Part shown: in pieces, positions 26,201 to 33,660 of the stretch
Layout of the letters: every line of letters starts with the position of its first letter
How positions within the stretch are numbered: position 1 is the stretch's first letter
Assembly: GCA_900318775.1 (NCBI GenBank)
Contig: ONLY01000003.1
Coordinates: 204,188-268,187 of the forward strand
Source: an uncultured Prevotellaceae bacterium
Lineage (GTDB): Bacteria; Bacteroidota; Bacteroidia; Bacteroidales; Bacteroidaceae
Length of the DNA stretch: 64,000 bases
Reading direction: 5' to 3'
Notes under the pieces: generated by a model
Database searches by the model: none
Seen by the model: the letters and a program-made list of their open reading frames with translations, nothing else
What the model was told of the DNA's origin: nothing
Position numbers and translations under genes: made by a program

Positions 26201-26711
26201 CGTTTATGCTCCAGCTTGGAGAATTATGTGCACTGAGAAGGAAGGTGATAACTTTGTTCTTCCTGCAGTTCTTCCTGCAGATGCTCCTCAAGGTCTTGCA
26301 CCAGAGCAGTATATTGTCAGCGGTGTTACCGACTGGTGGTGGGATACCGAAATTGAAGACATGGAACAGTTCTACTACTACCCAGCTTCTCTGATGGGTG
26401 CTACTCGTCGCTTCAAGAACTCTCCTAACGCTTACAAGAACGAAGTAGTGACTAAGGTAGAAGAAGGTGGTTCACTCAAGCTTGGTATCAAGAAGGAAGT
26501 GCAGGTTACCAATGACTGGGTTGTATTCGACAACTTCAAGCTCTACTACCTCGGCAGCGAGGCTCCTACTGGCATCAACGCAGCTGCTGCAGAAAAGGCT
26601 GCTGTTGAAGGCATCTTCTCTCTGGACGGTGTTCAGCAGAGCGAGCTCCAGAAGGGCGTCAACATCGTGAAGAAGGCTAACGGTGAGGTGAAGAAGATCT
26701 TCAAGGATTAA
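23274..26711 (+). CDS. Large secreted protein with repeated beta-sandwich-like domains
   Basis: A 1145-residue protein with signal peptide MKKILLSASLLLAGMMTSYAQ. I do not recognise a named family for the whole. Three related beta-rich segments resemble galactose-binding-like domains: about 35-270 (NPSFENDPFDYWQ, LPAGMYRVECQGYYRNG, FIVTNFKLYYDG), about 490-645 (LPNGFYSLTGMAEAW, SITGFQLFYYG) and about 845-1105 (NPAFDEGAKGWTG, LPAGFYKVECQALYRD, VVFDNFKLYYLG). Helical, Glu/Ala-rich segments lie between them (about 275-400 and 650-745). The tail GIFSLDGVQ..VNIVKKANGEVKKIFKD matches that of nearby secreted enzymes. Codons are as biased as in groEL, suggesting very high expression. A surface adhesin or glycan-binding scaffold is plausible. 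Followed by a canonical terminator. Confidence 0.8.
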   Translation: MKKILLSASLLLAGMMTSYAQVPDASQWTKGQEITEAVNFGNPSFENDPFDYWQLESSKGSFTKTGASLFEVFDGADVDLYQYVQLPAGMYRVECQGYYRNGESWAYDPNSYANQFMNGTGTEEWTNNALLYVQNGAYDITSEEFTPARTFKCPLMPRLFPEQYEQLYEDMDYHMEGEEKKYDAGWNRSDGQYTQCGGRWAPCSIPGTQVWFGKGFYMPYVDEDYEDTKIKYNTTSFFVSEAGYVKIGVSKIAARGADSFIVTNFKLYYDGEVDPETAELLALQEEVQEYYDKAKKLESKYTEGMIYSLINDAISEFEDEYGTPSDLESEDDCAAAKLALISLINEIEAAEKAYAQLQTLVPAAKNLYETTEYPGKAAYGTIIQAAENCLDPNYEMEGGETFDFFQDALDNLIAGRLDYLMTQEKVNGAIDLSIMIANRFFTNEANNPVWNPETNFWEYSQDLKDANPEFFNAMEFNGEDATMKAQRAVISGEVVLSSSDNTKPFQWYKTGSGGPGWDVYYDHKMTSCKSWAPTPTSGVSVIGQYLKGLPNGFYSLTGMAEAWTNEGVNESDNHFIIRTNETSARSERAEPRAWWNGNTKDSWNTLSTGMVEVKDGDLWVEASVNGFYSITGFQLFYYGETPDFAALLQPMIDKAKENIEDNLVWQGDIAKASALLDAIDLTKVTDGDSYKAAQEAIDAANEYVATASAVVKNFKGADNFAALGEKYDEGTPEADILALAWMETLAIGDGDNDTYELAIQNDKDYAAYAHYFDFRSAMGNLASDAGVAAVLSDQNTYLSANFVHDDEMADLEKALALPYNKALLESLGAANASEKNPVDITALLINPAFDEGAKGWTGNPTVTSGEALPEELGAAEMWNVNFDVNQIIYALPAGFYKVECQALYRDAGDAKDAFTNWEYNAGGSFEDWENKNAKLYANDNDTTIVSIASEMFTERSMTAYQNKTVKLEEGDEQGNDVYAPAWRIMCTEKEGDNFVLPAVLPADAPQGLAPEQYIVSGVTDWWWDTEIEDMEQFYYYPASLMGATRRFKNSPNAYKNEVVTKVEEGGSLKLGIKKEVQVTNDWVVFDNFKLYYLGSEAPTGINAAAAEKAAVEGIFSLDGVQQSELQKGVNIVKKANGEVKKIFKD

Positions 26712-26734
26712 GCTTTAACCACTCACATACTCTT

Positions 26735-26770
26735 GGGGGCTGAACCACACGGTTCAGCCCCCTTTTTTTT
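26735..26770 (+). terminator. Canonical terminator after the 1145-residue protein gene
   Basis: GGGGGCTGAACC (26735-26746), loop ACAC, exact complement (26751-26762) and a run of eight T. Confidence 0.95.
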
Positions 26771-26820
26771 CTGTTAACTCCCGTGTGTATAGTATAACAA
26801 TCTGTTTTTTTGTTTGTCTT

Positions 26821-26852
26821 TTTGTGGTTCAGCCTCTTTTTTGTTACCTTTG
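26821..26852 (+). promoter_or_regulatory. Consensus promoter of the 401-residue secreted protein gene
   Basis: TTTG (26821-26824), exactly 20 bases, TACCTTTG (26845-26852); start codon at 26919. Confidence 0.85.
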
Positions 26853-26918
26853 CACGAATTTTGAAAAGGATTAGCTTTTGGAAGTTGAAACACTTAATAT
26901 AACTAAATACAATTGCTT

Positions 26919-28124
26919 ATGAGGAAATCATTACTCGTTTTTCTTGCCCTGGCTCTTGCTTTGGGCGTACAGGCCAAAGAATGGCAGTGGGGGAAACCTA
27001 CTTGGAATGTTGCTAATGGTAGAGTGTATGAAGATGTATTCGAAGTGAATGCTGACGGCATCATTCTCACATACCCCAACCCTGGCAAGTATATACTAAC
27101 AGGCATGAACGTGCTGTCGGTCAGCTACAACCTCTATGTGGACGATGCTACAGAGCCTATTGAGCTGTATGCGTCTGCGCCTCGTCAAACGACAGAAGTG
27201 AGTTTCAACTACGACTGGGTGGAGGGTCACTCTTACCGCATCGAGACCACGGGTGCTGCCTTGTGCCAACTGAACTTGGCTACCTTCAAGACAGACACGC
27301 TGTCGCTCAATAAGACGGACTCCTACACCCTCAGCTTCACCATCAAAGGTCCTGATGTGGTGGATGTCATCAACGTGGAGGGCACTATGGCACTGAGCAT
27401 TGTGGACCAAATGGCTACTCCAACCTTCTCTCTTATCGATGTCCCCAGCATCTGCGAGAAGCTGGGCATCAACAGCATTGACGAGGCTGAGCTCTATGGC
27501 TTGAATCCTAACGGCTCTTCCAACATCTTCTTCTTCGACCCTCGCTTTGACTTCTGGCGCGATGCTGATGGAGGTCTCACAGTGTGGGGCGGTGGCGCTG
27601 GTGGCGGTGTCTATGACGTCCTTGGCCATAATCCCTATCCTGCTGTCTATAGCATCAAGCTGAACGAGACGTGCGACTCTGTCTTCTACTATTTCTATGA
27701 CTATTGGCGCGATTATGACCCCGATGAACCTTCAGAGGTGCCAGGCTCTGGAACTGGTGCCAAGCGCCGTGCACCCGCAACCTCTTACCACAACGTGGTG
27801 TGGGACTGGGAATGGGTGGACGAAGCAGGTCAGCCTCAGGTGACACAGCGCATGCGCAGCTATCGTGTGGACGAAGGCGAGGACTACAAGGGTGGCTTTG
27901 CTATCCGTAAAGACAAGAAGGTGGTGTTCATCAATGCTACACTCCACTTCGTCTCTCAAGAGGCTTATGCACAGTATCAGGAAACACCCGTGGAGACTAT
28001 CGAGGCTGCTCCCGTTGCTGCCGATGGCATCTACAGCCTGAGCGGTGTTCCTCAAGCTACTTTGAAGAAGGGCTTGAACATTGTCCGCAAGGGTGGTGAA
28101 GTGAAGACCGTGCTGGTGCCGTAA
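26919..28124 (+). CDS. Secreted protein of unknown function with sorting-like tail
   Basis: A 401-residue protein starting at the ATG at 26919 (MRKSLLVFLALALALGVQA signal peptide); the TTG two codons earlier is not needed. I do not recognise the family. The body is rich in Trp, Tyr and Asp and looks beta-structured: residues about 20-140 (ITGMNVLSVSYNLYVDD-like segment with repeated strands), then DPRFDFWRDADGGLTVWGGGAGGG and VFYYFYDYWRDYDPDEPS. The end, GIYSLSGVPQ then GLNIVRKGGEVKTVLVP, is the same kind of tail as in five other proteins of the window. It has its own consensus promoter and terminator, so it is probably monocistronic even though it follows another tail-bearing protein. Confidence 0.75.
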   Translation: MRKSLLVFLALALALGVQAKEWQWGKPTWNVANGRVYEDVFEVNADGIILTYPNPGKYILTGMNVLSVSYNLYVDDATEPIELYASAPRQTTEVSFNYDWVEGHSYRIETTGAALCQLNLATFKTDTLSLNKTDSYTLSFTIKGPDVVDVINVEGTMALSIVDQMATPTFSLIDVPSICEKLGINSIDEAELYGLNPNGSSNIFFFDPRFDFWRDADGGLTVWGGGAGGGVYDVLGHNPYPAVYSIKLNETCDSVFYYFYDYWRDYDPDEPSEVPGSGTGAKRRAPATSYHNVVWDWEWVDEAGQPQVTQRMRSYRVDEGEDYKGGFAIRKDKKVVFINATLHFVSQEAYAQYQETPVETIEAAPVAADGIYSLSGVPQATLKKGLNIVRKGGEVKTVLVP

Positions 28125-28148
28125 TCACTGAGCCGCATCATTAATATA

Positions 28149-28195
28149 ACCGGAGGTCGTGTCTGTTATTATTGACACGACCTCCGGTTTTTTGT
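28149..28195 (+). terminator. Terminator after the 401-residue secreted protein gene
   Basis: ATAACCGGAGGTCGTGTC pairs with GACACGACCTCCGGTT across a short loop, then TTTTTTG. Confidence 0.9.
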
Positions 28196-28260
28196 TGGGA
28201 AGGGGAAAGCCTCCTCGGTTTCTCTGTTTAGCTTCCTTTTTTTACTCCCCTTTCTTCAAA

Positions 28261-28329
28261 ACCGACGTCGTCGAGGTCGGTTCACCGATGTCGACGATGT
28301 CGGTCAATCGATGTCGACGACATCGGTTT
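28261..28329. repeat. Three 23-bp tandem units built on ACCGATGTCGACGATGTCGGT
   Basis: Units begin at 28261, 28284 and 28307. Each is itself close to an inverted repeat (ACCGAnGTCG..CGACnTCGGT) and neighbours differ at a few bases. This is the main content of the 348-base gap between two genes facing each other; a 13-bp hairpin follows at 28404-28441. A 196-codon open frame across it is not credited as a gene. Confidence 0.85.
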
Positions 28330-28403
28330 AGAGGTGCAGGCGGTGCCGATGGAGCGGTGTCGACATTCTCCGTCTGTCGATATGCTGTGCAGGCCTCAAA
28401 GAA

Positions 28404-28441
28404 TGCCCCCCGAAAGCTGAATGGTCAACTTTCGGGGGGCA
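28404..28441 (-). terminator. Hairpin after the thioredoxin-fold gene
   Basis: TGCCCCCCGAAAG (28404-28416) pairs exactly with 28429-28441 around a 12-base loop. Read on the minus strand it lies 31 bases beyond the stop at 28473 and is followed by ATTCTTTG, a weak T run, so it is a plausible terminator of the SusCD operon. Confidence 0.6.
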
Positions 28442-28472
28442 TGTTGTATATAGCCTTTGCTGTGCTCAGCGA

Positions 28473-29630
28473 TTATTTGCTGTTAGGCATCTTGCCGTCC
28501 ATGGCGTTGATGATGGTCTGCAGCAGGTCGTCTGTGGGGCGAGAGAGGCGCATGTTGCCCACGGTGCTCATGGACTGGCGCTTTCCTGCACGGATATCGT
28601 CAAGACGCTTCTGGAGGATTTTCTTCATCTCAGCCTTCTGTGCTGACTGGTCGGCTGGGTTGGAGAAGGGCTGTGCCCAGCGTGCCAACTGCATGTCGTC
28701 GGCATCGAGGTTCTTGTTCTTGAGGTACTCCTTGATGTACTTCATGTAGCTGACATAGTCCTTCTGCTTGCTGGACAGCGTGATGAGGGTCGAGAGGCGG
28801 TAGTGGTCGGCGTCGGCCAGCTTCAGCTCGTTGAGCAGGGCCACGTAGCGGTCAAACTGGGCCTGGTCGAGGTCGGCAGTGCCGTCGTGCTCGTTGATGA
28901 CCTGGCGGGGGAAGTTGCCCAGCACGTTGCGAATCTTCATCTCTACGGGCATTTCGCCAAGTGTGGCCTTGAGGGCCTCTGGGTGCTTGGCTGTGTAGGT
29001 GAATGCCTTGGAGAAGGGGTTGGTGATGTTGCGCATGAAGATCATGCTCAGGGCGCTGTCGGCAGCGAAGGTCTCGGCCTGTGGGTCGAGGATGGCTTCT
29101 GCCACGAGGTTGGCCTCGTCGCCCTTGTAGCTGGCGTTGAGGGTAGCCAGGTAGGTCTTCAGGAACTCAGGGTCGCGGTCGCCGCTCTGCCAGCGCTGCT
29201 GCAGGTCGGCAGAGGAGTTGTCCTTGCTCTTCTCTTCCACGTTCTTGATGAATGCTTCGGCAGCGCAGCCACCTACGAAACGGCCTATTTCCTGTGCGTC
29301 GGCATTGAAGATGACGAAGGTGGGGTAGGCCTGAATCTGGAGTTTCTTGGCCAGAGGGGCGCCATAGGCGCTTTCCATGTCAATCTTGATGTTGATGTAA
29401 CGTGGGTTCATGAAGGCGCCCACGGTTTCCTGTGGGAAGACATCGCGTGCCATCTTCTTGCAGGGGCCGCACCACTGGGTGAAGCAGTCGAGGAAGATGA
29501 GCTTGTTTTCGGCCTTTGCCTTGGCTGCGGCTTGTTCGAGGGTGGTGCCTTCGGGCTCGAAGGCCATGCCTTGTGCCATCATAGCCACCGTGGCGATGAG
29601 GGCGATGAGTGTTAACGTGATTTTTTTCAT
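28473..29630 (-). CDS. Secreted thioredoxin-fold protein
   Basis: A 385-residue protein with signal peptide MKKITLTLIALIATVAMMAQ. Residues about 30-145 form a thioredoxin domain with active site WCGPC in DCFTQWCGPCKKMA and the cis-proline region AYPTFVIFNAD. The remaining 240 residues are helical without a recognised domain. Such proteins act as periplasmic disulfide reductases. It is the last gene of the minus-strand SusCD set, 120 bases after the PKD-like lipoprotein gene, with a 9-bp repeat array in between. Confidence 0.87.
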   Translation of the reverse strand: MKKITLTLIALIATVAMMAQGMAFEPEGTTLEQAAAKAKAENKLIFLDCFTQWCGPCKKMARDVFPQETVGAFMNPRYINIKIDMESAYGAPLAKKLQIQAYPTFVIFNADAQEIGRFVGGCAAEAFIKNVEEKSKDNSSADLQQRWQSGDRDPEFLKTYLATLNASYKGDEANLVAEAILDPQAETFAADSALSMIFMRNITNPFSKAFTYTAKHPEALKATLGEMPVEMKIRNVLGNFPRQVINEHDGTADLDQAQFDRYVALLNELKLADADHYRLSTLITLSSKQKDYVSYMKYIKEYLKNKNLDADDMQLARWAQPFSNPADQSAQKAEMKKILQKRLDDIRAGKRQSMSTVGNMRLSRPTDDLLQTIINAMDGKMPNSK

Positions 29631-29686
29631 ATTTGAGTTGATTATTTAGAGTTTTTGTTTCTTTTTTTGGGGGGAAAATAGACGAG

Positions 29687-29749
29687 ATATTCTAGATGTT
29701 CTAGTTCTTCTAGATATTCTAGTTTAACTAGTCTTTTTAGCCTTTATAG
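29687..29749. repeat. Seven 9-bp tandem units ending in TAG
   Basis: Consecutive 9-mers from 29687: ATATTCTAG, ATGTTCTAG, TTCTTCTAG, ATATTCTAG, TTTAACTAG, TCTTTTTAG, CCTTTATAG. The first five are close copies, the last two decayed. The array ends one base before the stop codon of the PKD-like lipoprotein gene at 29751 and lies in the leader of the thioredoxin gene. Confidence 0.85.
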
Positions 29750-29750
29750 G

Positions 29751-31373
29751 TTATTGCATGGAGAATTTCCAGGCCATGTCCTTCACCTTGCCAGGGATGG
29801 GGTAGTCGAAGCACTCGTCGGTGTCGAGGATGCCGCTGGCGGGGTTGATGAGGTATTCGTACACGTGGCCTTCCTTTGTGTTGGGGTTCCATGTGGCGAT
29901 GTGGACAAGGTTGTCGGAATAAGGCACCATGCCATAGCCGTAGATGGTGCCGTGGTAGTACTTCATGATGCGCACGCAGGTGAGTTCCTCGCCTTCGGGG
30001 GCTGTCCATGCCACAGAGGCTGGCTGGCGGCTGTCGTAGGCGAAGTTGTAAAGGTGGTTGCCTGCTGCGTAGTAGATGAAATTGCCGACGTGGCTGGAGG
30101 CCATGGAGGTGGCACTGGCAATGTCGGGGCAGAGGTCGTCCATGGGGTAGAGGCCTATGCCGATGTTGCTGTCATCGGGATTGGTTGTGGCAAAGTTGGC
30201 CACGGCGAGATAGCGGCTGGTGCCTTTGCCCATGATGAGATAGTCGTAGGGGCGGAGTCCGGCTCCTGCGCTGCTGCCCTTGCCCCAGTCGCCCATGATG
30301 AGGGTCATGCCGGTGTTGTTGACGTCGAAGGCTGCTTCTTCGAGGTTTTGCTCGCCGAAGTGCTCGAGCTGTGCGGAGTTGTAGGCGGCGTAGCGGAAGC
30401 ACTGGTTGGTCTGGTCATATACCACGATGCCGTAGTTGAGCGTGTTGGGTACCTCAGAGTTCCACGGAGCGAGCTCGCCGAGCCCTGCAGCGAACTTGGG
30501 CACACCGAACTTGGTGGTGCGTCCCTCGGTGGCGCTGAAGGAGTAGGTGTTGGTGTAGATGCTGTTGTTGTTGAAGAGCACCTCTGAGTTTTGTCCTGAC
30601 ATGACGCCAGAGCCGTGTTGCCCGTACCAGGTGGGGCGCATGGTGCCTGGGGCTTCGTGGAAGAACTCGTTGAACTCCAACGCTTTCTCAATGCCGTTTT
30701 CACTCACACCGACGAGGGTGTAGTCTGTGCAGAGACCTACGTAGTTGTTGCCCGAGGCGAGCGACACAGCGATGTCGAAGCAGCGGATGGGGTGTCCCTT
30801 CAGCGGCTCGCCGTTGGTGGTCTCGTAGAGGTTGGTGTAGTAGCGGTTGTAGTTGACGTTGAGCTTGGTCCACTCGTTGTATATAAGAGCGACGTCGGAG
30901 TAGCCAGGCTGGTCGGCACGTTCGTAGAAGACCATCCAGCCTCCGTCGAAGACTTCGCTCACAGCCACAGGGATGCGGAAGAATTGGCGGATGCCGTCGT
31001 GACGGTTGGTGACGACGAGCTGCACGTAGTAGTTGCCGCCTGTGCGGGTGATGGGCGTGTTGAGGATGCGCTCGTGGCCGATGGTGTCGATGACAACGCT
31101 GGCACCTACGCCTGAGTTGGCGCTGAAGATGGTCCACAGGTAGTCGAGGGGTGCTTTGCTGTCGTCGGTCACTTGCTTGCCCTCGAAGAAGATGTTGGGC
31201 TCGAGGTTGAGCACGTCAAAGCGCATGATGGAGTATTGGGGCTGAAGACCAGCGCCGACGGTGTCGATGCGCACGGCCTCAAGCTCGTGGTAGTCGTAGT
31301 TGCCTTTGTCGTCGTAGCAGGAGGTGACGAGGGTCAAGGCGAGACTTATGAGGAGATAATAGAATCGTTTCAT
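29751..31373 (-). CDS. PKD-like family lipoprotein
   Basis: A 540-residue lipoprotein: signal MKRFYYLLISLALTLVTSC with lipobox Cys at 19. Residues about 25-160 form a PKD/Ig-like domain (PLDYLWTIF and NYYVQLVVTNR are typical strands); the rest is beta-rich with repeated Trp/Tyr motifs such as WMVFYERADQ and resembles the PKD-like family seen in SusCD operons. It is probably displayed on the cell surface as an accessory substrate-binding subunit. It follows the DUF4843 gene after 32 bases. Confidence 0.87.
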   Translation of the reverse strand: MKRFYYLLISLALTLVTSCYDDKGNYDYHELEAVRIDTVGAGLQPQYSIMRFDVLNLEPNIFFEGKQVTDDSKAPLDYLWTIFSANSGVGASVVIDTIGHERILNTPITRTGGNYYVQLVVTNRHDGIRQFFRIPVAVSEVFDGGWMVFYERADQPGYSDVALIYNEWTKLNVNYNRYYTNLYETTNGEPLKGHPIRCFDIAVSLASGNNYVGLCTDYTLVGVSENGIEKALEFNEFFHEAPGTMRPTWYGQHGSGVMSGQNSEVLFNNNSIYTNTYSFSATEGRTTKFGVPKFAAGLGELAPWNSEVPNTLNYGIVVYDQTNQCFRYAAYNSAQLEHFGEQNLEEAAFDVNNTGMTLIMGDWGKGSSAGAGLRPYDYLIMGKGTSRYLAVANFATTNPDDSNIGIGLYPMDDLCPDIASATSMASSHVGNFIYYAAGNHLYNFAYDSRQPASVAWTAPEGEELTCVRIMKYYHGTIYGYGMVPYSDNLVHIATWNPNTKEGHVYEYLINPASGILDTDECFDYPIPGKVKDMAWKFSMQ

Positions 31374-31405
31374 TGGTGAAATATTTTATGTCCGATGTTG
31401 ATGGG

Positions 31406-32170
31406 TTAGAAATCGACGGGATTGCCGAACTCGTCGGTGAGTGGCACGTCGTGGGTCTCGTTATACTCGTTGAGCGCACGCTGCATGACCTGCTGCAGAT
31501 AGGTGGCATAGGCGTAGGAGACGGTGTTGAGCTCTTCGTCGTAGGATGTCTGCGAGTTGTAGTTGATCTCGAAGTCGATGAGATGGAGGTGCTCTATCAT
31601 GAATTGGTACTTCACGCGGCTGTAGGTGCCAAAGAATTTGGAGAGGGCTACGCGTGGGAAGTTGGCCTTGTCCCAGTTGTCGGGCTTGGCTAGGTAGTTC
31701 TTCAGCACGACGGTGAAGGACTGGTGACCTTCGGTGCCGATGGTGAAGTCATCGTTGCTGACCATGCGGAAGCTGATGTGTCCATCTTCAGCGGTGAAGA
31801 GGTTGGGGTCGGAGAGGAGCTGGGTGTTGAAGTGCACCTGATAGGTGCCGCCGATTTGCCCTGCCGGAATGACGTATTCCTCGGTGCGGATGGTGTTGCC
31901 CATCTTCTCCAGGTCGTCGCCGTAGGCCTCAAGGCGGAAGGTGCGGTCGTGGCTGGATGGCATGCCGCTGATTTGCGCGTAGAAGGTGACGTCGCCCTCT
32001 TCGTAAGCGTAGGAGTAGTTGTATGTGGCGGTCTCATAGACGGCACCTGCCTGTGTGCCCACCCAGAGGTTGAGGCAGCACCGTGAGGTGTCGTAGGTGG
32101 AAACCTCTTCTTTGGAGCAGCCGGCTGCCAGAAGCAGCAGGGCTGAGAGTAGTATGCTATAGTATTTCAT
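31406..32170 (-). CDS. DUF4843 lipoprotein
   Basis: A 254-residue lipoprotein, signal MKYYSILLSALLLLAAGC with lipid-bearing Cys 18. The body matches DUF4843: LNLWVGTQ at the start, a beta-sandwich core with YVIPAGQIGGTYQV, and the C-terminal YSRVKYQFMIEHL segment typical of the family. DUF4843 proteins are found almost only in SusCD operons together with a PKD-like lipoprotein and are thought to sit beside SusD on the outer membrane. Separated from the susD-like gene by 15 bases. Confidence 0.88.
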   Translation of the reverse strand: MKYYSILLSALLLLAAGCSKEEVSTYDTSRCCLNLWVGTQAGAVYETATYNYSYAYEEGDVTFYAQISGMPSSHDRTFRLEAYGDDLEKMGNTIRTEEYVIPAGQIGGTYQVHFNTQLLSDPNLFTAEDGHISFRMVSNDDFTIGTEGHQSFTVVLKNYLAKPDNWDKANFPRVALSKFFGTYSRVKYQFMIEHLHLIDFEINYNSQTSYDEELNTVSYAYATYLQQVMQRALNEYNETHDVPLTDEFGNPVDF

Positions 32171-32185
32171 GTGTGTGTCGGAGGT

Positions 32186-33616
32186 TTATTTGTTGGCGTT
32201 GCGTTGTGCAGCTTCTGTTTCTGTGATAGGCAGCGGGAAGGTATAGACTTTCTCGGCTACGGCATCGACAGTGGAATAGAGGATGTTGGCGCGGTTGAGG
32301 CGCTTGTAGAGGAAGAAGAGCTGGCCTTCGCCCAAGAACTCGCGGCGGTACTCGCGGATGAGCTCGAGGTCGAAGTCGGCGGGCAGCTCGTCGATGCCTG
32401 GCAGGTTGCGTGCCTTGCGCAGCTTGTTGAGCGTGGCCTTGGCTGCATCGGCATCGCCCTGGCGGTATTCTACTTCGCTCTTGATGAGGTACATCTCGGA
32501 GAGACGGATGAGCGGCATCTTGTACTTATAGTAGGTGCTGGTGCCGCTGGATTCGTCGTACTTCGTGATGTAGCGGTTGTTGGCGTGTGTGGCCGAACCG
32601 GACTTGAAGAGGAAGGTGTAGCGGTAGTCTTGTGTGGCGTTTTCGAAGTAGTCGAGCAGACGGTCGCGGGTGACGGCAAAGCTGTATTGTGAGCCGTCGG
32701 CGAAGAACTTGTCAGCGATGTCGGCTGTAAGGGTGAGGTTGTTAAGGGCGAAGAGGTGCTCGTCGGCGAAACAACGGTCGTAGCCTGCCTGCATGTTGGC
32801 GACGGTGGACCAGGTGAACTTGCCTGACTCAATCACTTCCTCTGCGGCGTCGAGCGCCTTGTCGTTCTCGCCCATCCAGAGGTAGGCTCTTGCCTCGAGT
32901 GCCTTGACGGCGTAGTAGTTGAGGTGCATCTGGCGGTTGATCAGGTAGCCGTTGTCGACGGTCTCGTCGATTTTGCGGTCTGTGATGATGGGGTCGGATG
33001 TTTTCAGCAGCGCCTCAGCTGCGAGAAGGTCGGCGATGACTTTCTCTGCCACCTCGTGGACAGGAAGCTGAGGGAACACACGATAGGAGAGTGCTGTGCT
33101 GTAGGGAATGGCTGGCTGGTTGGGATTGACTGCATAGCTGACGCCGAAGCAGCGGAGCAGGTCGAAGTGCAAGAAGGCACGCAGTGCGAGCGCCTCGCCC
33201 TTGATGACGCCATAGTTGTCTTTGGAGAAGAGTCCTGGATGGCTGTCAATGTGGCGCAGGAGGTTGTTCACGTTGGCAATGCTGCTGTAGGAGTTGGCCC
33301 AAAGCTCACGGATGTAGCCGGTAGGCATGGCTGCGTCGTAGTTGTAAGCGGCAGCGTCGTCATATTGTGCGGAGTAGTAGAAGTCCCACTCCTGACCTAA
33401 CACGCCGATGAAGCCGTAGGTAGCTTCCTTAGCGTAGGTCTTGGTGGACACCATGGAGGAATAGACACCTGCGAGGGCTTCCTTGTAGCCACTCTCGGTC
33501 TCAAAGAGTTCGGTGTCTTCCACTTGCGAACGGGGCTGGACATCGAGCCAGTCGTTGCAACTGCTCATGAGGAGTGCGATGCCCACGTATAATATATATA
33601 TGTATGTTGCTTTCAT
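32186..33616 (-). CDS. SusD/RagB family outer-membrane lipoprotein
   Basis: A 476-residue surface lipoprotein; lipobox LLMSSC with Cys 20, then the family start NDWLDVQPRSQVED. Tetratricopeptide-like helices carry ALALRAFLHFDLLRCFG and the C-terminal part has MPLIRLSEMYLIKSEVEYRQGDADAA and NLPGI..REYRREFLGEGQLFFLYKR, all hallmarks of SusD. It forms the lid of the SusC channel and captures the substrate. Located 44 bases after the susC-like gene. Confidence 0.95.
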   Translation of the reverse strand: MKATYIYILYVGIALLMSSCNDWLDVQPRSQVEDTELFETESGYKEALAGVYSSMVSTKTYAKEATYGFIGVLGQEWDFYYSAQYDDAAAYNYDAAMPTGYIRELWANSYSSIANVNNLLRHIDSHPGLFSKDNYGVIKGEALALRAFLHFDLLRCFGVSYAVNPNQPAIPYSTALSYRVFPQLPVHEVAEKVIADLLAAEALLKTSDPIITDRKIDETVDNGYLINRQMHLNYYAVKALEARAYLWMGENDKALDAAEEVIESGKFTWSTVANMQAGYDRCFADEHLFALNNLTLTADIADKFFADGSQYSFAVTRDRLLDYFENATQDYRYTFLFKSGSATHANNRYITKYDESSGTSTYYKYKMPLIRLSEMYLIKSEVEYRQGDADAAKATLNKLRKARNLPGIDELPADFDLELIREYRREFLGEGQLFFLYKRLNRANILYSTVDAVAEKVYTFPLPITETEAAQRNANK

Positions 33617-33660
33617 GTTGAATGTCGTTTGTTTTATATGCTCTCTTTGCTGTCAGTGGT

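Noticed and set aside
28159..28749. Open frame of 196 codons on the plus strand over the 23-bp repeats
   Set aside because: It runs over a terminator, tandem repeats and the 3' end of the thioredoxin gene, has no start context and no recognisable domain.
29754..30587. 277-codon plus-strand frame
   Set aside because: Antisense to the PKD-like lipoprotein gene.
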